A stretch of 64,000 bases of DNA from Desmodesmus armatus (lineage: Eukaryota; Chlorophyta; Chlorophyceae; Sphaeropleales; Scenedesmaceae): positions 372,001-436,000 of the forward strand of contig VIIQ02000025.1 in the NCBI GenBank assembly GCA_007449985.2, given 5' to 3'. This document shows, piece by piece, positions 1 to 27,100 of the stretch. Position numbers and translations under genes: made by a program. The number at the start of each line of letters is the position of its first letter. The first letter of the stretch is position 1. The notes under the pieces were generated by a model, which saw only the letters and a program-made list of their open reading frames with translations, searched no databases and was not told the DNA's origin.

Positions 1-11917
<11,917 letters not shown>

Positions 11918-14353
11918 GCAGCAGGGTAGCTGCAGTAGTGTAACATGTACAAGGTGATGGCGGGGTCTTGTTGCACTCGCGTCAGAGTGTGGATACAGGG
12001 GCGCAGCGCATCGCAGCAGGCACGCAGAACACCAGCTGAGCAGCAGCAGCAGGATGTGGGAGATCATTGGCATATGTAGGTGTACAACAGGGCGACGGGG
12101 CAGTGATGCAGATCGCTACTGTGGGTCTGCAGGGCCACAGGGCACAGCGGCTTGGATGCAATTCAGGGTTCAGCAGCAGCAGGTGGTTGTGGGTGCTGGT
12201 CACACGACGGTGGCATGACAATGTATGGGGGCAACTGGTATATGTTTGGCATGCTCCATCACGCTGCAGTAGCTGCATGGTTGCGTGGTCAGGGTCCACA
12301 GACTGTCTTCAGTCGGACCAACTCCCCTTGCTACAGCTTTTGTCCTGTGTCTGGTCAGGGTGCCAGAGCCTGTACCCTCAGCAGCTTGTTTGCTTCAGCA
12401 GCTCTGCCCGCCAGTACTGCAGATGTGGTGGTACGACTGTGTAGGCTGCTGGGCCATCCTGCGGGAGGTGCGACTGCACTGGGGATGTTGGTGGTGGTGT
12501 TTGCAAAAAGCCCGGTGCCGTTTGGGGAGGCGTGAGGGTAGTCACTAGTAGGTTTTGCAGCAGGGCCATGAGTTGTGCTGACATGGGTGGCAAATTGCAC
12601 AGTTCCTCAGCTGCCCGGCTGTGGTTGCACTATGTAAATGCTCATGCAGGGGCTTGTGTGGCCTGATTGCGGCCCTGTGACCGCATGCTGTGGCACTGTA
12701 GGCTGACAACACGTGCTGCCATCGCTTGTCTACACCTCTGGCACAGTTTGGTCTGATGTGCAGCATCGGCGTTGGAAATTATGGAGGCTTGTATGGCACA
12801 GCGCTGTGAACAGGATGCTGTGCTGGTTGATGGTAGCTACTGTAGCTGCGTAGTGCGCAGGAGCACAGCCCTGAGCCCAAGGGCTGGGCTTCACCGCGTT
12901 GCTTGTTTGTGGCTGCTTTTCTGACTTGGAGGGGCAAAGGCTGTCCCTATCACTTGTGTCAGGAGTTCGCAGCAACTTGTCTAGTGGTTAGGTGTGTCCT
13001 GTATGGTAGTTGTTTTTGCGCAGCCTGCTGTCTGTCGGTGAAGGTGGCACTGGTCTGGTTCACATTGCGCGTGATGTGTGGCTGGTTGTGGGTTATTTAT
13101 GGCCTGCCTGCCTGGCAGTCCAGCTGCATGGGTGATGTGTGTTGGTGGAAGCAGAGGGCTTGAATCGCAAGGATGGTACTTGTGTGCACAGGGGATAACT
13201 TTGTGGCGATGACAGCTGCTGAGCGCATGTCGTACACGCCATGTGCTTTCTTGCCGTGTATGATGGTGACTGCCTGTGTTCTGTGTGTAAGTAGAGTCTG
13301 CCACTTCCCTGTGTTGACTTGTGTGTTGCAGCGAGTAAGCGCAACCTGCCAGGGGCATGTGCGCATTCTGTACGTGCTGTGTGTGCAGCCTTACTTGATT
13401 GTATTGCAGTGGGTATGTCTGGGGCTCTCTTTTGCATGGATTGGGTTCAAGCTCTCTGCATCAGGTGTGCATACACACAGCATACACACTGTAAATCAAG
13501 GGCTTAAATGCAGCATCATGAGGTCAAGCAGCAGAGGCGAGCTCCAGTGCATGAGTTGTCTGTGGGCTGTTGGCAGCTGGCTGAGTTCGCTGAATGCCAA
13601 CAGGCCAAGGCATACACTGCTTACTTATACTGGCTCTGATCACGGCATGCACAGTGTACGGGCGTGCTGGCAGCTGTCATTGTGCATGTATCCTAACCCT
13701 CTGCTCGCCAAGGGCTGCATTTATGCCCACTCGGACAGTTCCAGCCTGTCTGCAGGTCGATGTGTATCAAGAGGGAGAAAGATGTACTTACATCGACGTG
13801 TATACATGCCAGAAGGCGAGCAGAAAGGGCGAGGACGCAACCCACTGCCGAGCCCAAAGCCACGAAGCAGGAAAACTCCAAACCTCGACATAACCCCTGC
13901 ACTCTGAGGGGCATCACTGCAACTCGGACTCAAACAGCATAACTTACATGCTTATATCATGTCAAGAAGACCAGAAACAAGGAATCACTATCACTACACA
14001 ACTGGTCAATGCTGGTTTGACCAGGCTGTTTCTGCCAAGGATGGTCACAGCACACCCCTTCGGGCGGCTGCATGTTCGAATTCGATCGCGACAGCAGTTG
14101 GGCTGTCCCTCAGCCCTGATGTCAAAACGCCTTACTCAAAGATTTTAGTGACTCGTTGCGACATGCATTCATTGCAATGGCGTAAATGATTCTCAGAAGA
14201 ACGTGCTGTGCCTTTTGCTTGCTGCATGTGTTGTTGACATTGGAAATCAACTGCCTCGAGCACACACTCATGATGACGTCGTCCATCGGCCAACAAGTTT
14301 CACTTTCGCAGCATTCTCCACCATTTTGCAGTGCATTATCCCAGTCCTGAGGA
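11918..14353. other. Intergenic: PEPC 3' region and kinase upstream region
   Basis: No convincing gene. TGTAA occurs at 11939 (very close to the PEPC stop) and near 12635; the latter would give a 3' UTR of about 0.7 kb. The open frame at 13173-13907 has no family motif and an odd Cys/Leu-rich composition. Nothing else is recognisable. Confidence 0.6.
12008..12046 (+). repeat. Copy of the PEPC C-terminal codons and stop, 121 bases downstream
   Basis: Matches 11887-11925, which encodes the final IAAGMQNTG and the stop codon. The copy reads IAAGTQNTS then TGA. It is non-coding and lies in the 3' region, but follows the same edge-duplication pattern as the introns. Confidence 0.85.
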
Positions 14354-16590
<2,237 letters not shown>

Positions 16591-16768
16591 GGGGTGTGGT
16601 CTGTGGTGCTAGAAAGGGAGTGAACACAGTTCTGCTGGCAGTGCGGTCTGGTCGTGGTCTGCTGGAAATGAGTGCAGACATCTCTGCTGGCAGAGCAAAG
16701 CAGTGTGCACAGCTCACACAGATGGCGCCCCTGCGCAGTGAGCAATCAGCAGCTCGTACCTGCGCTTT

Positions 16769-16773
16769 TGTAA
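16769..16773 (+). terminator. TGTAA poly(A) signal of the UMP-CMP kinase gene
   Basis: TGTAA lies 179 bases after the stop, in the 359-base gap before the carbonic anhydrase start. TGTAA is the known chlorophyte cleavage signal; its use here is inferred from position. Confidence 0.55.
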
Positions 16774-16949
16774 TATTTGTCGCGTAGTCAAAGTAACAAA
16801 ATGAGTGTGTCCGTCGGGCAGTTACCATCCGCGTCATGATGACGCCGTCGCGTGCCGAAGAAAAGCATGGGGGACCTTGACGCGTAGGCAGCACAGTTTC
16901 AACGTGTAAAAGTTTTGTTTGATTGCATCTCTCTGCCCCAGCGAGCAGC

Positions 16950-19900
16950 ATGGACGACAGCAGCAACAGCAGGACAGGGCTCTTGAATGAACTGCTTGCC
17001 AACAATAATGCATATGCCAAGACCTTTGACAAGCCCATGTCCTTGGGGGTGAAAAAGAAGGTGGGCGTTCACTGTCACACAGTTGCTGAACAGTGACAGA
17101 GTCAAGAGCCAGCAGCAGCAGCATATGCTGTGCAGCAGAGATGCTCTCAGTATGACTGGCCGCCTGTAAGGTTGCTGTTGCTGCTGTCCTGCGCTGGTTG
17201 CAGCTGTCTGTGATCACCTGCATGGACTCCAGGCTGATGGTGGCCAAGATGTTGGGGTTCGAGCTGGGGGATATTGGTGAGTTGGACGTTGTGCTGGCAG
17301 CAATGATACCAAGCCTTGCTGAGCAATGCACCACCGATTCTGCAGTGTCAAGAGCAGGGGCCCTGCAGTGGCTGTGAACAGCTGGCACGGGTGTCAGACC
17401 AAGGGTTTATGCGCTGCTTGCTGCATGGATATGTTGATTCGTGTTTAACCAGACAAGGTGTTGCCAGCTGGTAGGGCTGTAGCCACTTGCAGATGTCATG
17501 TGCAGTAAGTGGGAATCTGGATTGACATCGAGTGCAACTGTTGTGCCTCCTGGAAGACTCTGCCTGGGCAACTGGGGTTGGGGGGGGGGGGCAAGGTGGC
17601 ATCAATTGTGAGGGTAGCCGGCAGCCAGCACTGCAGCTCTGCATTGTGCAGGGAAGGCCGCTCCCCCCCCCCCAAAGCCTGAACAATTGCCATACTGGTG
17701 ACACCCATTGCTTACGTGTGACTGGTAACAGACACTGCCAGTGGTTGCCGCGCACAAAACATTCATGTGCATGTGCTGTGCTGTGCTGTGTGCTGCAGAG
17801 ATGATACGCAATGCAGGTGGCCGTGTCACGCCGGATGTCATTCGCAGCCTGTTTGTCGCACAGGTGAAGTCATCTTTCAGGCACACTGTGTGTCCAGTGG
17901 AGCTAGCTGCTAATTGTGGCCCAGTCTTGCTACGCCCTAGAATAGAAGACTCCATCCGCTGTGGCATGCCCTCCTGGTTACTCATCATATTGCACTTCGC
18001 ATCATATTGCACTTCACACAGCAATGAGGGAACTGAATCAGCTGCATTTGGCAGGGCCTGGTGCCTGACATGCACTCCTTCCATGGTTGAAGGAGTGTGG
18101 ACAGGTTGTGCACATGCACGCAACCATGTGCGGCACCCTGCCGCCCTGTTTGTACACCAGGCTGAGCCCCAGGGGCACAGGCTGGCCCCATGTGCCCCAA
18201 GTGGCACTTCTCCCTCCCCCTTTTCTTGTCCTGCCTTCCCTCCTCTTTTCATTGCTCCCATGCACCCCCTCACTGAATACTCTCTTTCCAGTTTTCAGCC
18301 CTCCCCAGCTCGCCGATCTACTCTGTCCTGCCCTGTTGCACCTCATGCCCCCGCTCCTGCTCCCCCACACATCCACAGGAGGTGCCTGAGCTGTCAACGC
18401 GTGAGGTGCTGATCATCCACCACACAGACTGCGGGGCGCAGGCGGCTATGCGGCACCACGACCACCTGGTGTCACGCATGCAGCAGCTGATGGCGGAGTG
18501 GAACATACTGGGATGGGCAGTGCAGGTGGGTCGACTGTGCTGCACAGCTGGTGTGCAGCCGCTGAGTAGTTAGGGGATTGCATGACCAGGGGGGCGGAGG
18601 GAGCTTAGGCGGGCGACGTGGGAGGTGGGCCGCAGGTAAAGCCAGGGGACCTGCATGAAGACGATCACAGCGCAGCGCAGTGCACCTGCTGTGCAGGCAG
18701 TAACCAGCCCACTGTCATCCAGGGTAGGCAAAAGTTAGGCTGAATCTGTGCCAAGATGCAGCGTTGCATGTCTTGGTGCACCCACCAATTTCACTTCTGA
18801 TGGGTTACAGTAATGCAACATAGCACACCTGACGGCTTTTGCAACAGTCAACACAGGTTCCACCTGTGGCACACTGTCGGAGTCCGACTGTGTGTCAGTG
18901 ACACACAGCTTATGTCACAATACCATGACAAAACAACCACAGTCACAAGCAACAACCAAGCAACAGCTCAGTCGCAGCCCCATCAAGGCTGCATTGCAAT
19001 CCGAGGCACCCATGACTGCACCGTGCAGAGTGTTGAACACATTGACAGGTGTGGCAATCTGGCAGGCAAAGCTGTGTCAGGTTGATAGGACAGCAGGAAA
19101 AAAGCACAGGGATTGCATAACCCCGATTGCAAGCAAGCGGACCAGGACCAGCATAGGTCACAGCAAAAGCCACACAGCGGGCCTCCCAGCAATCAACCAA
19201 CCCCTCAGCTGGGCTGGACCTGCCAGGCAGACAAGCCTGTCAATTAACCAACCAATTGTGTGAGCCTCCCCATTGACCATCATGGTCAGTGCCTCACCAC
19301 TGTACACCACTGTACACCCGGGGTACCAGGCTGGTGTTGAGTCAACAGAAACAAGCAGTAGTGGCATGTACAGCATCCAGCCCCGCTTTATGCACAGCGC
19401 AGCACAACATCACAGCTGTGCATGGTAGCCACCACCCATTTCAAAAACAAAGCTAGCTCAGTCAACGCTGACCTGGTGTTGTAGCCGCAGGGAGTCAAGA
19501 CACTGCCAAAGACCATCTAGCAGGGGGACCAAACAGTTACTGTGATACAACACGATATCCAAGCAGCGCCCGGTGGCACAGGCGACGCTTGCACTGCAAA
19601 ACGGTCTTCTCAGGTGCTACATATTGCACAAGTACCTGCCAACCGTGCGATGGGACTGGGAACTTCACAGGAAGCTCAAACACTATACAGTACTGTACAA
19701 TCACATTACACACTTGGCACCTGCTGCTGCGCAACCCCCAGAGGTGCTGGTGGGTGCTGCTGCAGGTAACCATCAGCAACTGCATTGGGCTGCTGCAGGA
19801 CACTCACAACCACCACCATTGTGTGACATCAACCAACACTCAACCGACAGCCCAGTCAGCAGCGTCAGACAGCACAGGACAATGACGTTCAGCATCATGC

Positions 19901-22900
19901 AACATGATGTTGCCCCACAGGATGCCTTTGCACACAAAACTCCAAGTCACAACAGCAATGAACCTGCAAGCTGCCAGGTGCAGTCTCCCCTGTGAGATGC
20001 CAACAGGAGAGAAGCCAGCACTGGTCGTCCGGGTGGTGTTGGTCACAGTTGCAAACCAACCCACATCCGCTGGCTAACTTGCTCACTCACATCAATGCAG
20101 CACTCGCATTCATTCATCTCAGCAAGGCATGCCTGCTGCCCAGCCACTGATAGGGCCAAACACGCGCCACTGTTGAGTACAGCTGCTCCTGCCAACTGCA
20201 AAGCCAAAGGCGTACCCAAAGTAAGCCCAAGACGCACACAGCTGCAGCACGGCACACTGCAGCAGGCCCTGCACCCCTCTGTACTGCCTTCTCTCAGCAC
20301 TGGTGTGTGTCCTCCACTGTGGCTCTCCTACAGGCAGGTCTCGTCCTCATCCCAGCTGGCCTCCATTGCCTCCCAGCTGGCCTCATCAGCTGCTGAGTAC
20401 TCCCAGCTGACCTCCATCTCCTCACAGCTGACCTCCTCATCACCCTCAAACAGCTGGATGGGGTGGCTGCGCACATCAAGGGTCAGGCGGGCGGGAGGTG
20501 CGTTGACCACTGCCATCTCCTGCACCACTGCATCCACCCACTGACCCCACTTGGCTGCTGCCTCGTCCACCACTGGCTGCTGCAGCACTGCCATCTCCTG
20601 CTGCTCCGACTTGTCAGCAGTGGGGATGTTGGCTTGAGGCTCGTTGGCAGGGGGAGCCTGGTTGACGGGCCTTGGGGCAGAACGCCTCTTGAGGATGTGC
20701 TTCACTGGCTGTTGCGACAGGGGGGGGGGCAGTGGTGGCGGCACAGCAATTGCAGGTGGTGGTTGCACGCACTGCCAGTGCCCATAAGTTGTAACAGATG
20801 CCAGAGTGTCTGGCATGGTCCAGATACTATGGCATGCCAAGCACTTGGATCAGCTACTGCAGCAGGGGATAAGGAACATTGCCAATGTGGTACTGCCTGC
20901 CTGTTGAGCAATTCATCAGTGCAGTTGGGCTGCAAGACAGTGCTAGGCTAGATGTTTCGGCAGTGCTGGCTGTGTTGCTTTAGTCCACCTGCCAAGCTGT
21001 TGCACTGGTGTGGGCAGCAGCAGCACAGCAGCTGCTCACCTGCATCACACAGGAAGCCAGGCCCTTGAAAAGCATGCCGCCTGCCTGCTTGCCAGCCTTG
21101 AAGGGTGCCTCAAACATGACCTTGCCAGCAGCACCTACAAGAGAGAGCGGCAGGCAGCCTGAAAGTCATATCCCGTAATATTGTTGGAATGGAATTCCAC
21201 CAACATTTGCAAGCTGCAAGACTGCACTGTATAATTGACCACGTACGCGCGCAGGACGTCTCAGCTGCTAGAACGAGCGTGGTTGTCTGAAATGAAGGTC
21301 GTTTACACTCAATTTATAGCTTCTGCGAAATGATATTGCTTGCAATGGCCCCCAATTCACCGCCAGCACGGGCCATAGCCTTGCCATTGATGCTGAAGCG
21401 CCTGCTGCGCTGCTGAGGCTCCACGTTGACAATGATGTCGTGTTCGGGCGTCTCGCCAGCATCTGCGTTGGCTGCAGGGGCATTGTCGACTGCTGCTGCT
21501 GCTGCTGTTGCCACTGTTGTTCCCGTGAGGTCAAAGCTTTCGGGCAGGAAGCCACCGCGCTGTGCCAGCTTGAGCTCAGTTCTACAGAAGGAAGATTTCT
21601 GTGTCGTCTTGAGGCCGTAGGTGGGGTTGAACTGCATCAGGGCAGCTTTGTACTGGCTGATGGACTGCTGCGGACGGCTGCTCAGACCAGCCGTCACTGT
21701 TTTGGCTGCGATGGAAAGCATTCTGAAGAACGTGAGTGTTAAGTATCACAAATAGGAGCGAGAACGTGTCTGCGGTATGCAGAACGGTGGGGGATGGTTT
21801 GGCGCTCAAAGCTGCGTGAGAATTCTCGAACCAGTGGTCTCTGCAGTCAGGAAGAGGAAGACGTTGGCGGGAGGAATGGAAAGTGAACCTTGTTAAGTGT
21901 GTGTTTGGACGCCTCAGTTCAGGCGGGTAGGTCCCGGAATAACCGATGTCATCAGCTTCATACTGTTGTCAATTTGCACTACATGCGTCTGCTTCTTCGA
22001 AATTCGTGGAAAATTTGCTCTTCCAACCCAGCTTCACGTACGCTCACGTGTCTGTTGCCCTGCACTTGCATGCCTTGCTCAACAACCACTGGGCCAAATG
22101 GCGGTTGCAACCACTGGGCCAAATGGCGGTTGCAATTGCAACCACTCGGCCAAGGAACAGCAGGAGGGCTGCAAGCCACTAATGGGTCAGCATCTGCCTG
22201 GAACTTGAAAAACTACTTTTTCCACTGATGCCACGTTTTCCACTGATGAACTGCTTTTGTCTGGAACAAAGCATGAACTGCAGCCATTCTTTGACAGGCA
22301 CAGCTGCCAGCCAAGGTGATGTGCCATACATGTACAAATCAATGCACTGGCCTTTGCAGGACGAGGGGAGTGAGTGGGGGTTGGCAGAGGGGATACACTT
22401 GACTGAAGCACAGTTCATCCCCATGAGCAGGGGAAGATACCCTGACCCCCCTCCCCCCGGACCAGCTGCCTCCTGCCTCATGTGCTGACACATACTGCCT
22501 GCCCCCCCCCCCCCGACCCTCCCCCCACCTTCCCTTTCCTCTCACTCCTGCAGGCCGCAGCCTCCGTTGTGGGCCACTTCCTGCCCCAAGTGGTGCGCAA
22601 GAAGCTGCTCAATGCCGTGATGCGTCCCTTTGCTGACCCAGCCAGCAGCGTCAACGAGGACATCTGGCTGCTGAGGCACTCACCCCTGATGCCTGCAGAC
22701 ATCCCCATACACGGCATGGTGCGTGCTGTGCTGTGCTGTGGGCGTGCCTGTTTGCCAGCTTAGTATGCACTGTCTTTATGCAAGGGCATCTGTCATGTCA
22801 GGGTGGGACCTTAGAGGCTGACAGTTATACACAACTGCAGGGTTGCCACTGCCCACTGGCAGCACCTCGCCAACCTTGTGTGACACACAAGTGCGTGAGG

Positions 22901-23041
22901 ATGCATCTGCTCACTCAGCCATTTACTGCGGCCGCTGGCGCTGTTGCTGCTGCCGGCTGTGTTGCACAGGTGTACGATGTTGCCACAGGCAAGCTGCACC
23001 ACGTCAGCTCCTCTCTGGGCAGCAAGAAGCCCAACTACTGA
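16950..23041 (+). CDS. Beta-type carbonic anhydrase
   Basis: Interconverts carbon dioxide and bicarbonate. Exons: 16950-17060, 17204-17276, 17799-17863, 18379-18525, 22554-22718, 22970-23041, giving about 210 residues. The zinc site is complete: Cys and Asp in ITCMDSR (exon 2), His and Cys in HHTDCG (exon 4). RNAGGRVTPDVIRSL (exon 3) is the usual helix after the active site. The C-terminus (exons 5-6) has the family pattern DIWLLRHSPLMP...GMVYDVATGKL. The start is the only ATG before the conserved region and shows no obvious signal or transit peptide, so a cytosolic enzyme is likely. The small size and absence of a long N-terminus resemble compact microbial-type enzymes. Intron 18526-22553 (4 kb) is far longer than the others and contains a gene on the minus strand. 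Confidence 0.93.
20328..21721 (-). CDS. Hypothetical protein, nested antisense in a carbonic anhydrase intron
   Basis: Not recognised. Likely exons on the minus strand: 21721-21361, 21134-21052, 20708-20328, all with GT...AG borders and agreeing phases. Exon 1 starts MLSIAAKTVTAGLSSRPQQ, which resembles an organelle presequence, and continues through an Ala-rich stretch to QQRSRRFSINGKAMARAG. Exon 2 reads GKVMFEAPFKAGKQAGG. Exon 3 opens with PVKHILKRRSAPRP and ends in an acidic region where EASWEAMEASWDEDE repeats SWE-like units. If the second intron is not spliced, the protein stops at a TGA about nine bases beyond the proposed donor and exon 3 would be a separate or spurious frame. It lies wholly in intron 18526-22553 of the opposite gene. 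Confidence 0.5.
22086..22155. repeat. 25-base tandem repeat in a carbonic anhydrase intron
   Basis: Two identical units (CCACTGGGCCAAATGG...) at 22086-22110 and 22111-22135, then a shortened third at 22142-22155. The junction GGTTGCAATTGCAACC is palindromic. Confidence 0.85.
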
Positions 23042-24111
23042 AGCTACGTCTGCAACTATTGCCGCTGAGCTGAGCTCAAGGCCTGCAAACTCTCATTGCC
23101 AATGAGCGGCTGTGGGCTTTGCATCCTTGAGTCAGTTTCCATGTGATGTACTATATGGTTGCTTTTGTTGTTGCTGCTGTTGTGGGTTGCTTATCGTAAG
23201 TTGGTTCTATCGTTGAGGCCACCCGCAGGCTGGTGCACCAAAAGCTGGTTTGTGAAAGTGGTGGCCGCAAGCTGGTAGACGGTGAGACATGCAAACAGGG
23301 CTGCAAAGTCTTGTGTCTCAGACATGAGTCATGGAATTGCTGACTGTCACTGGTTTGTGGTTGCTGCAGTTTAGCTTGTCAGCAAGGTGCACCATGCGGC
23401 TTGATACTGTGTGACACAGCATTTGGCGGTACACTTGTCCAGGCGGTTATCTCTGTCAGCATCAGTTGCGCAACATGGACCCCCACTGTACTTGCAACCG
23501 TTGTAGTGAAGTCCAGATGATCTGGACTGCGTGGGGCCAACTCATCTCAATGTGGACCAGTGCTGTCAGTGGCAGTCACGCCGCAAAGACGGTTTGGTGC
23601 GCGGCAGTAGCAATGATGCTTACGCCCAGGACCCCAGCAGAAACACAAACCACACACGTATGGTGCTTTGACAAAAGCCAAGACAACAGGCTGTCACAGT
23701 GCAAGCATCGATGAAGAAGGCAGCTAAACCAGCCAACACAGCTCCGGGCACTGTCTCACAGCCAACACAGCAAATAAAATACAGACAGAAGGAAGGCCCT
23801 GTCAGACATAAGATGACTGTTCTAGCTTTGTCTGAGATACCACTGTTGGACAGCATGCACCAGCAGGCACAAAGCCTCCTGGCCTTACTACTAAGTAGAG
23901 GCTTGCAGACTGCATCACCCAAACTTGGCTGCGCCAAACACCCCTCCGGCCAACACCTGTGGTGTGCATCCACCGCCATCATACAAGAATGCACAGTGCA
24001 GCATTTGCTTCTGGAACGCCCCTTGGAGGGTGCCAAACTCAGCCCCCGCCATACACCTTGCCCCTGGCTCCAAGCCCTCAGTGAGGGCTTCATGCAGCCT
24101 ACTGAGCAAGC
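23042..24111. other. Intergenic between convergent carbonic anhydrase and MYND genes
   Basis: Holds the 3' ends of two convergent genes. No conserved coding region and no TGTAA at a convincing distance from either stop. Nothing else is recognised. Confidence 0.5.
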
Positions 24112-27100
24112 TTAGCAGCGCCATGCGCTGGCAACAGCCTTGCAGGCTGGCTTGTGCTGCTTCCACGCTGCAACCTGACAGGCCCTGCAGCAGTAGCGGG
24201 CCACACGGCACCCTGCACACACGCGTGCTTTCCCCACCACTAGCTGCTGCTCCGACAGCCCTGCCAGCGAGCTGCAGCGGGAACTGTTGCAGGCAGTATC
24301 AACTGGCATGTTGCTGAGTGCCAGCCCCAGCTCATGCAGCAGCTTAGGAGGCACCGATGCTGCTGCTCCTGCCTGTGGTGCATCCTGGCCTGCCTGGGCT
24401 GTGGACTGCAGGAGCTGTATCACCCGATGTGTGCTGTAGCCTGCTGCCGCCAGCTGTGCTGAGATGCTGTCGCTCTGCAGCCATGCAGGCAGCAAGGCAG
24501 CCACCTCCTGTAAAGCTTGTGCTGTAAGGTCCATAGCGTACTGCCTGTCGTTCCATCCTGCCAGCCAGGGTGTGGCAGCATCAGCCTGGCTTTGCTGCAT
24601 GACCACTGCAAAAGCCATGCAGCAGCGGCCCAGGCCGACAAGCCACGGCACCAGCGCAACTGGATCGCTGTTCCTGTCGCTGCTGCTGGCGTTGCTGTCA
24701 TTGCTGCTGTTGGTGCTGGCTGAAGCAGTCATGCTTTGAGTGATGGTGTTGAGCTGGCCTGCATCCCATTCAAGGCTGCTGCAGCCTGCACCGATGGCAC
24801 CGATTTGTGACAACACCTTGACAACTGCCTCTGAGCTGCTGCGGCTGTCGTCGCCGCTGCTGCTGGCACATGCAGCCTGCAGCAGCAGGGAACTGAAGCT
24901 CATCACAGCCCAGACAGCCCTAACAGCCTCGATTGCATCATCCTCACTAGCCTCTGTGTCACACGGCAGTGGCAACACAGCACCTGACAGCTTCAGGAGG
25001 GTGAAAACCAGGCCAGAGAGCGGTATAAGGGCGGGGCTGCCTGGCTGCAAGCCCCCTGCCACAAACAGCCCCCTGTCTAAGAGCTGCTCGAACGCAGCCA
25101 CCCCATGGCGCAGGACTGTGTGCAGCTCGTTGTCAGCCCAGTGGCGCCCACAGCGCAGTGCTGCCTCCGTCAAGCTGGCAAGCTGGGGTAGTGTCTGCTG
25201 CCAGGCTGTGCACAGGCTTACCAAGCTGGCCTGCTGCTCGGTGTCCAGGCAATGGCTGCTGTCCCTATCTCTGCTGTTGCCAGGGATGCCGTTGGGTTGG
25301 TGCTGAGGTGCTGGGAGACGTTTTGTGCTGACCCACAGGCTCGTACACAGGAGCTGCAACAGGGCATGAACTGACAGTGACAGCTGGGATAGTGCCTTAC
25401 CCAGCTTGACATGCACCTCCTGCACATGCCCACCAGCCAAGCTGATGTTCTTGCTGCCACCATTGCTCGTGTTGCTGCTGCTGCTAGCCGCAGCGTTGCT
25501 GCTGCTGTTACTTGTTTCACGCGTGACACAGCCGCTGCTGCTATCTGCAGGTGGGAGTACCATGGCTGCTTCCTGCATGCGTGCCATGAGATGGGCAGCA
25601 ACACTGCTGGCCAGGTGCAGCAGCTGAGCCAAGTGGGCGGCAGGGGACTCCCAACTTGTCATGAACCTGACTGCAACCCTGCTGGCACCACTAAACATGC
25701 TGCTTGCTGCGGTGCCCTCCTGTTCCTGCTGGCAAGCTGCCTTATCACACATGCGGTACACATCACCCCAGAACTGCCAATATTCAAGCACCTGCTTGAG
25801 ACATTCCTCCCAGAGGGCACTGACCAACATGTGGGTCGGGCCAGGCCGCTGCAAGGAAACTTGTTCCTCTGCTGGCTGTTTCACGTCCCACTCCAACAGC
25901 ACGGCAGGTACAAGCAACAGCAGGGAAGCACAGGGCCCCATGCGGCTGCCACAGGGCGGGCTGTCACGCTCGTTGAGCTGTGCTAAGGACTCTGCAAGCT
26001 GCTGTAGCTGCTGGGGCTGATCCAGATCAGCAAGAGGCCGCCGGTGCTGCACCAACTCTACAAAAACTCGAATTGCTGAATGGACAGTGCTTGACCTCAG
26101 CCTTGCCCCCAGCTCATGCCCTGCTGCATACATCAGTGCCCTGCAGCTGCAGCCCGGCATCAGTGCTTCCAGCGCCTGCTGCTGCAGCTCAGTTATGTCT
26201 GACTGGTGGCTGCAAGCATACTGCCAGGCTGCCTGGCTGGCGCTAGCACTGGCTGCTGTGCCGAACCTGACTGCAAGAAGTTTGGTGCCGCGTGTGCTGC
26301 TGCTGCTGCTGCTGCTTGTCTGCGTTTCCTTACTGCCCTCTGCCTCAGGGAACAGCGTACCGGCCAGAAGCAGCGTGGAGACGGCCTGCAGTGCTTCAGG
26401 GAATGCTGTGCTAGTAGCCAGCGCGTCCTGCCCGTGACAATGCAGGTCCTTGTACGCAGCTACAAATGCTGAGCATGCTGCCTGGCCTGCTGTGAATGTT
26501 GTGAACATGAGCTCCTCTAGGGTCAAACTGGGGGCTGGGGCATCAGGGGGCGTGAGGTCAGCGCAGTGACTGCAGAGCTGTAGTGCTGCTGCACACGTGC
26601 GTGATGCGGCCAGAAAAAACCGCCGGCATATCGAATGCAGCTGGCCAGATGTGCAGGGAGGGGCACAGCAGCTGCAGCACCCTTGCTGCTGTTGTCTGGT
26701 TGAGGCGCGCACGGCTCGCAGCCACAGCAGGCTCAGCATTTGTGGCACTCGCCACGCTGTTGCTGCTGCTGCTGCTGCTGCTGTGCATCATCTGTGCCAG
26801 GGCTGGATCCTGCTGGGTGTCTTTGAGGGCTGCAGTTGCAGCATTAAGCAGGCGCGGCAGCACTGCTGTGAACCCTGACTGCTGCAGCTGCTGCCCCATC
26901 TCCCTTGCCAGGCTGCCGGCAAGGCCGGCCATGGGGGCCTCGCCAGAGAGTATACCATCTGCAGTTGCCGCGTTTTGCAGGACGGTGATGGCGCAGACTG
27001 CGGCATATATATGCCAGAGGACATATATGTCCTGGGTGCGAATGGGTCAGGGGAACTGGCTATAGCCTGGCCCAACTGGAGTGTGACCTGCACGGCATTG

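Noticed and set aside
13173..13907. 244-residue plus-strand open frame after PEPC
   Set aside because: Cys/Leu-rich without motif or intron support; lies in the PEPC 3' region.
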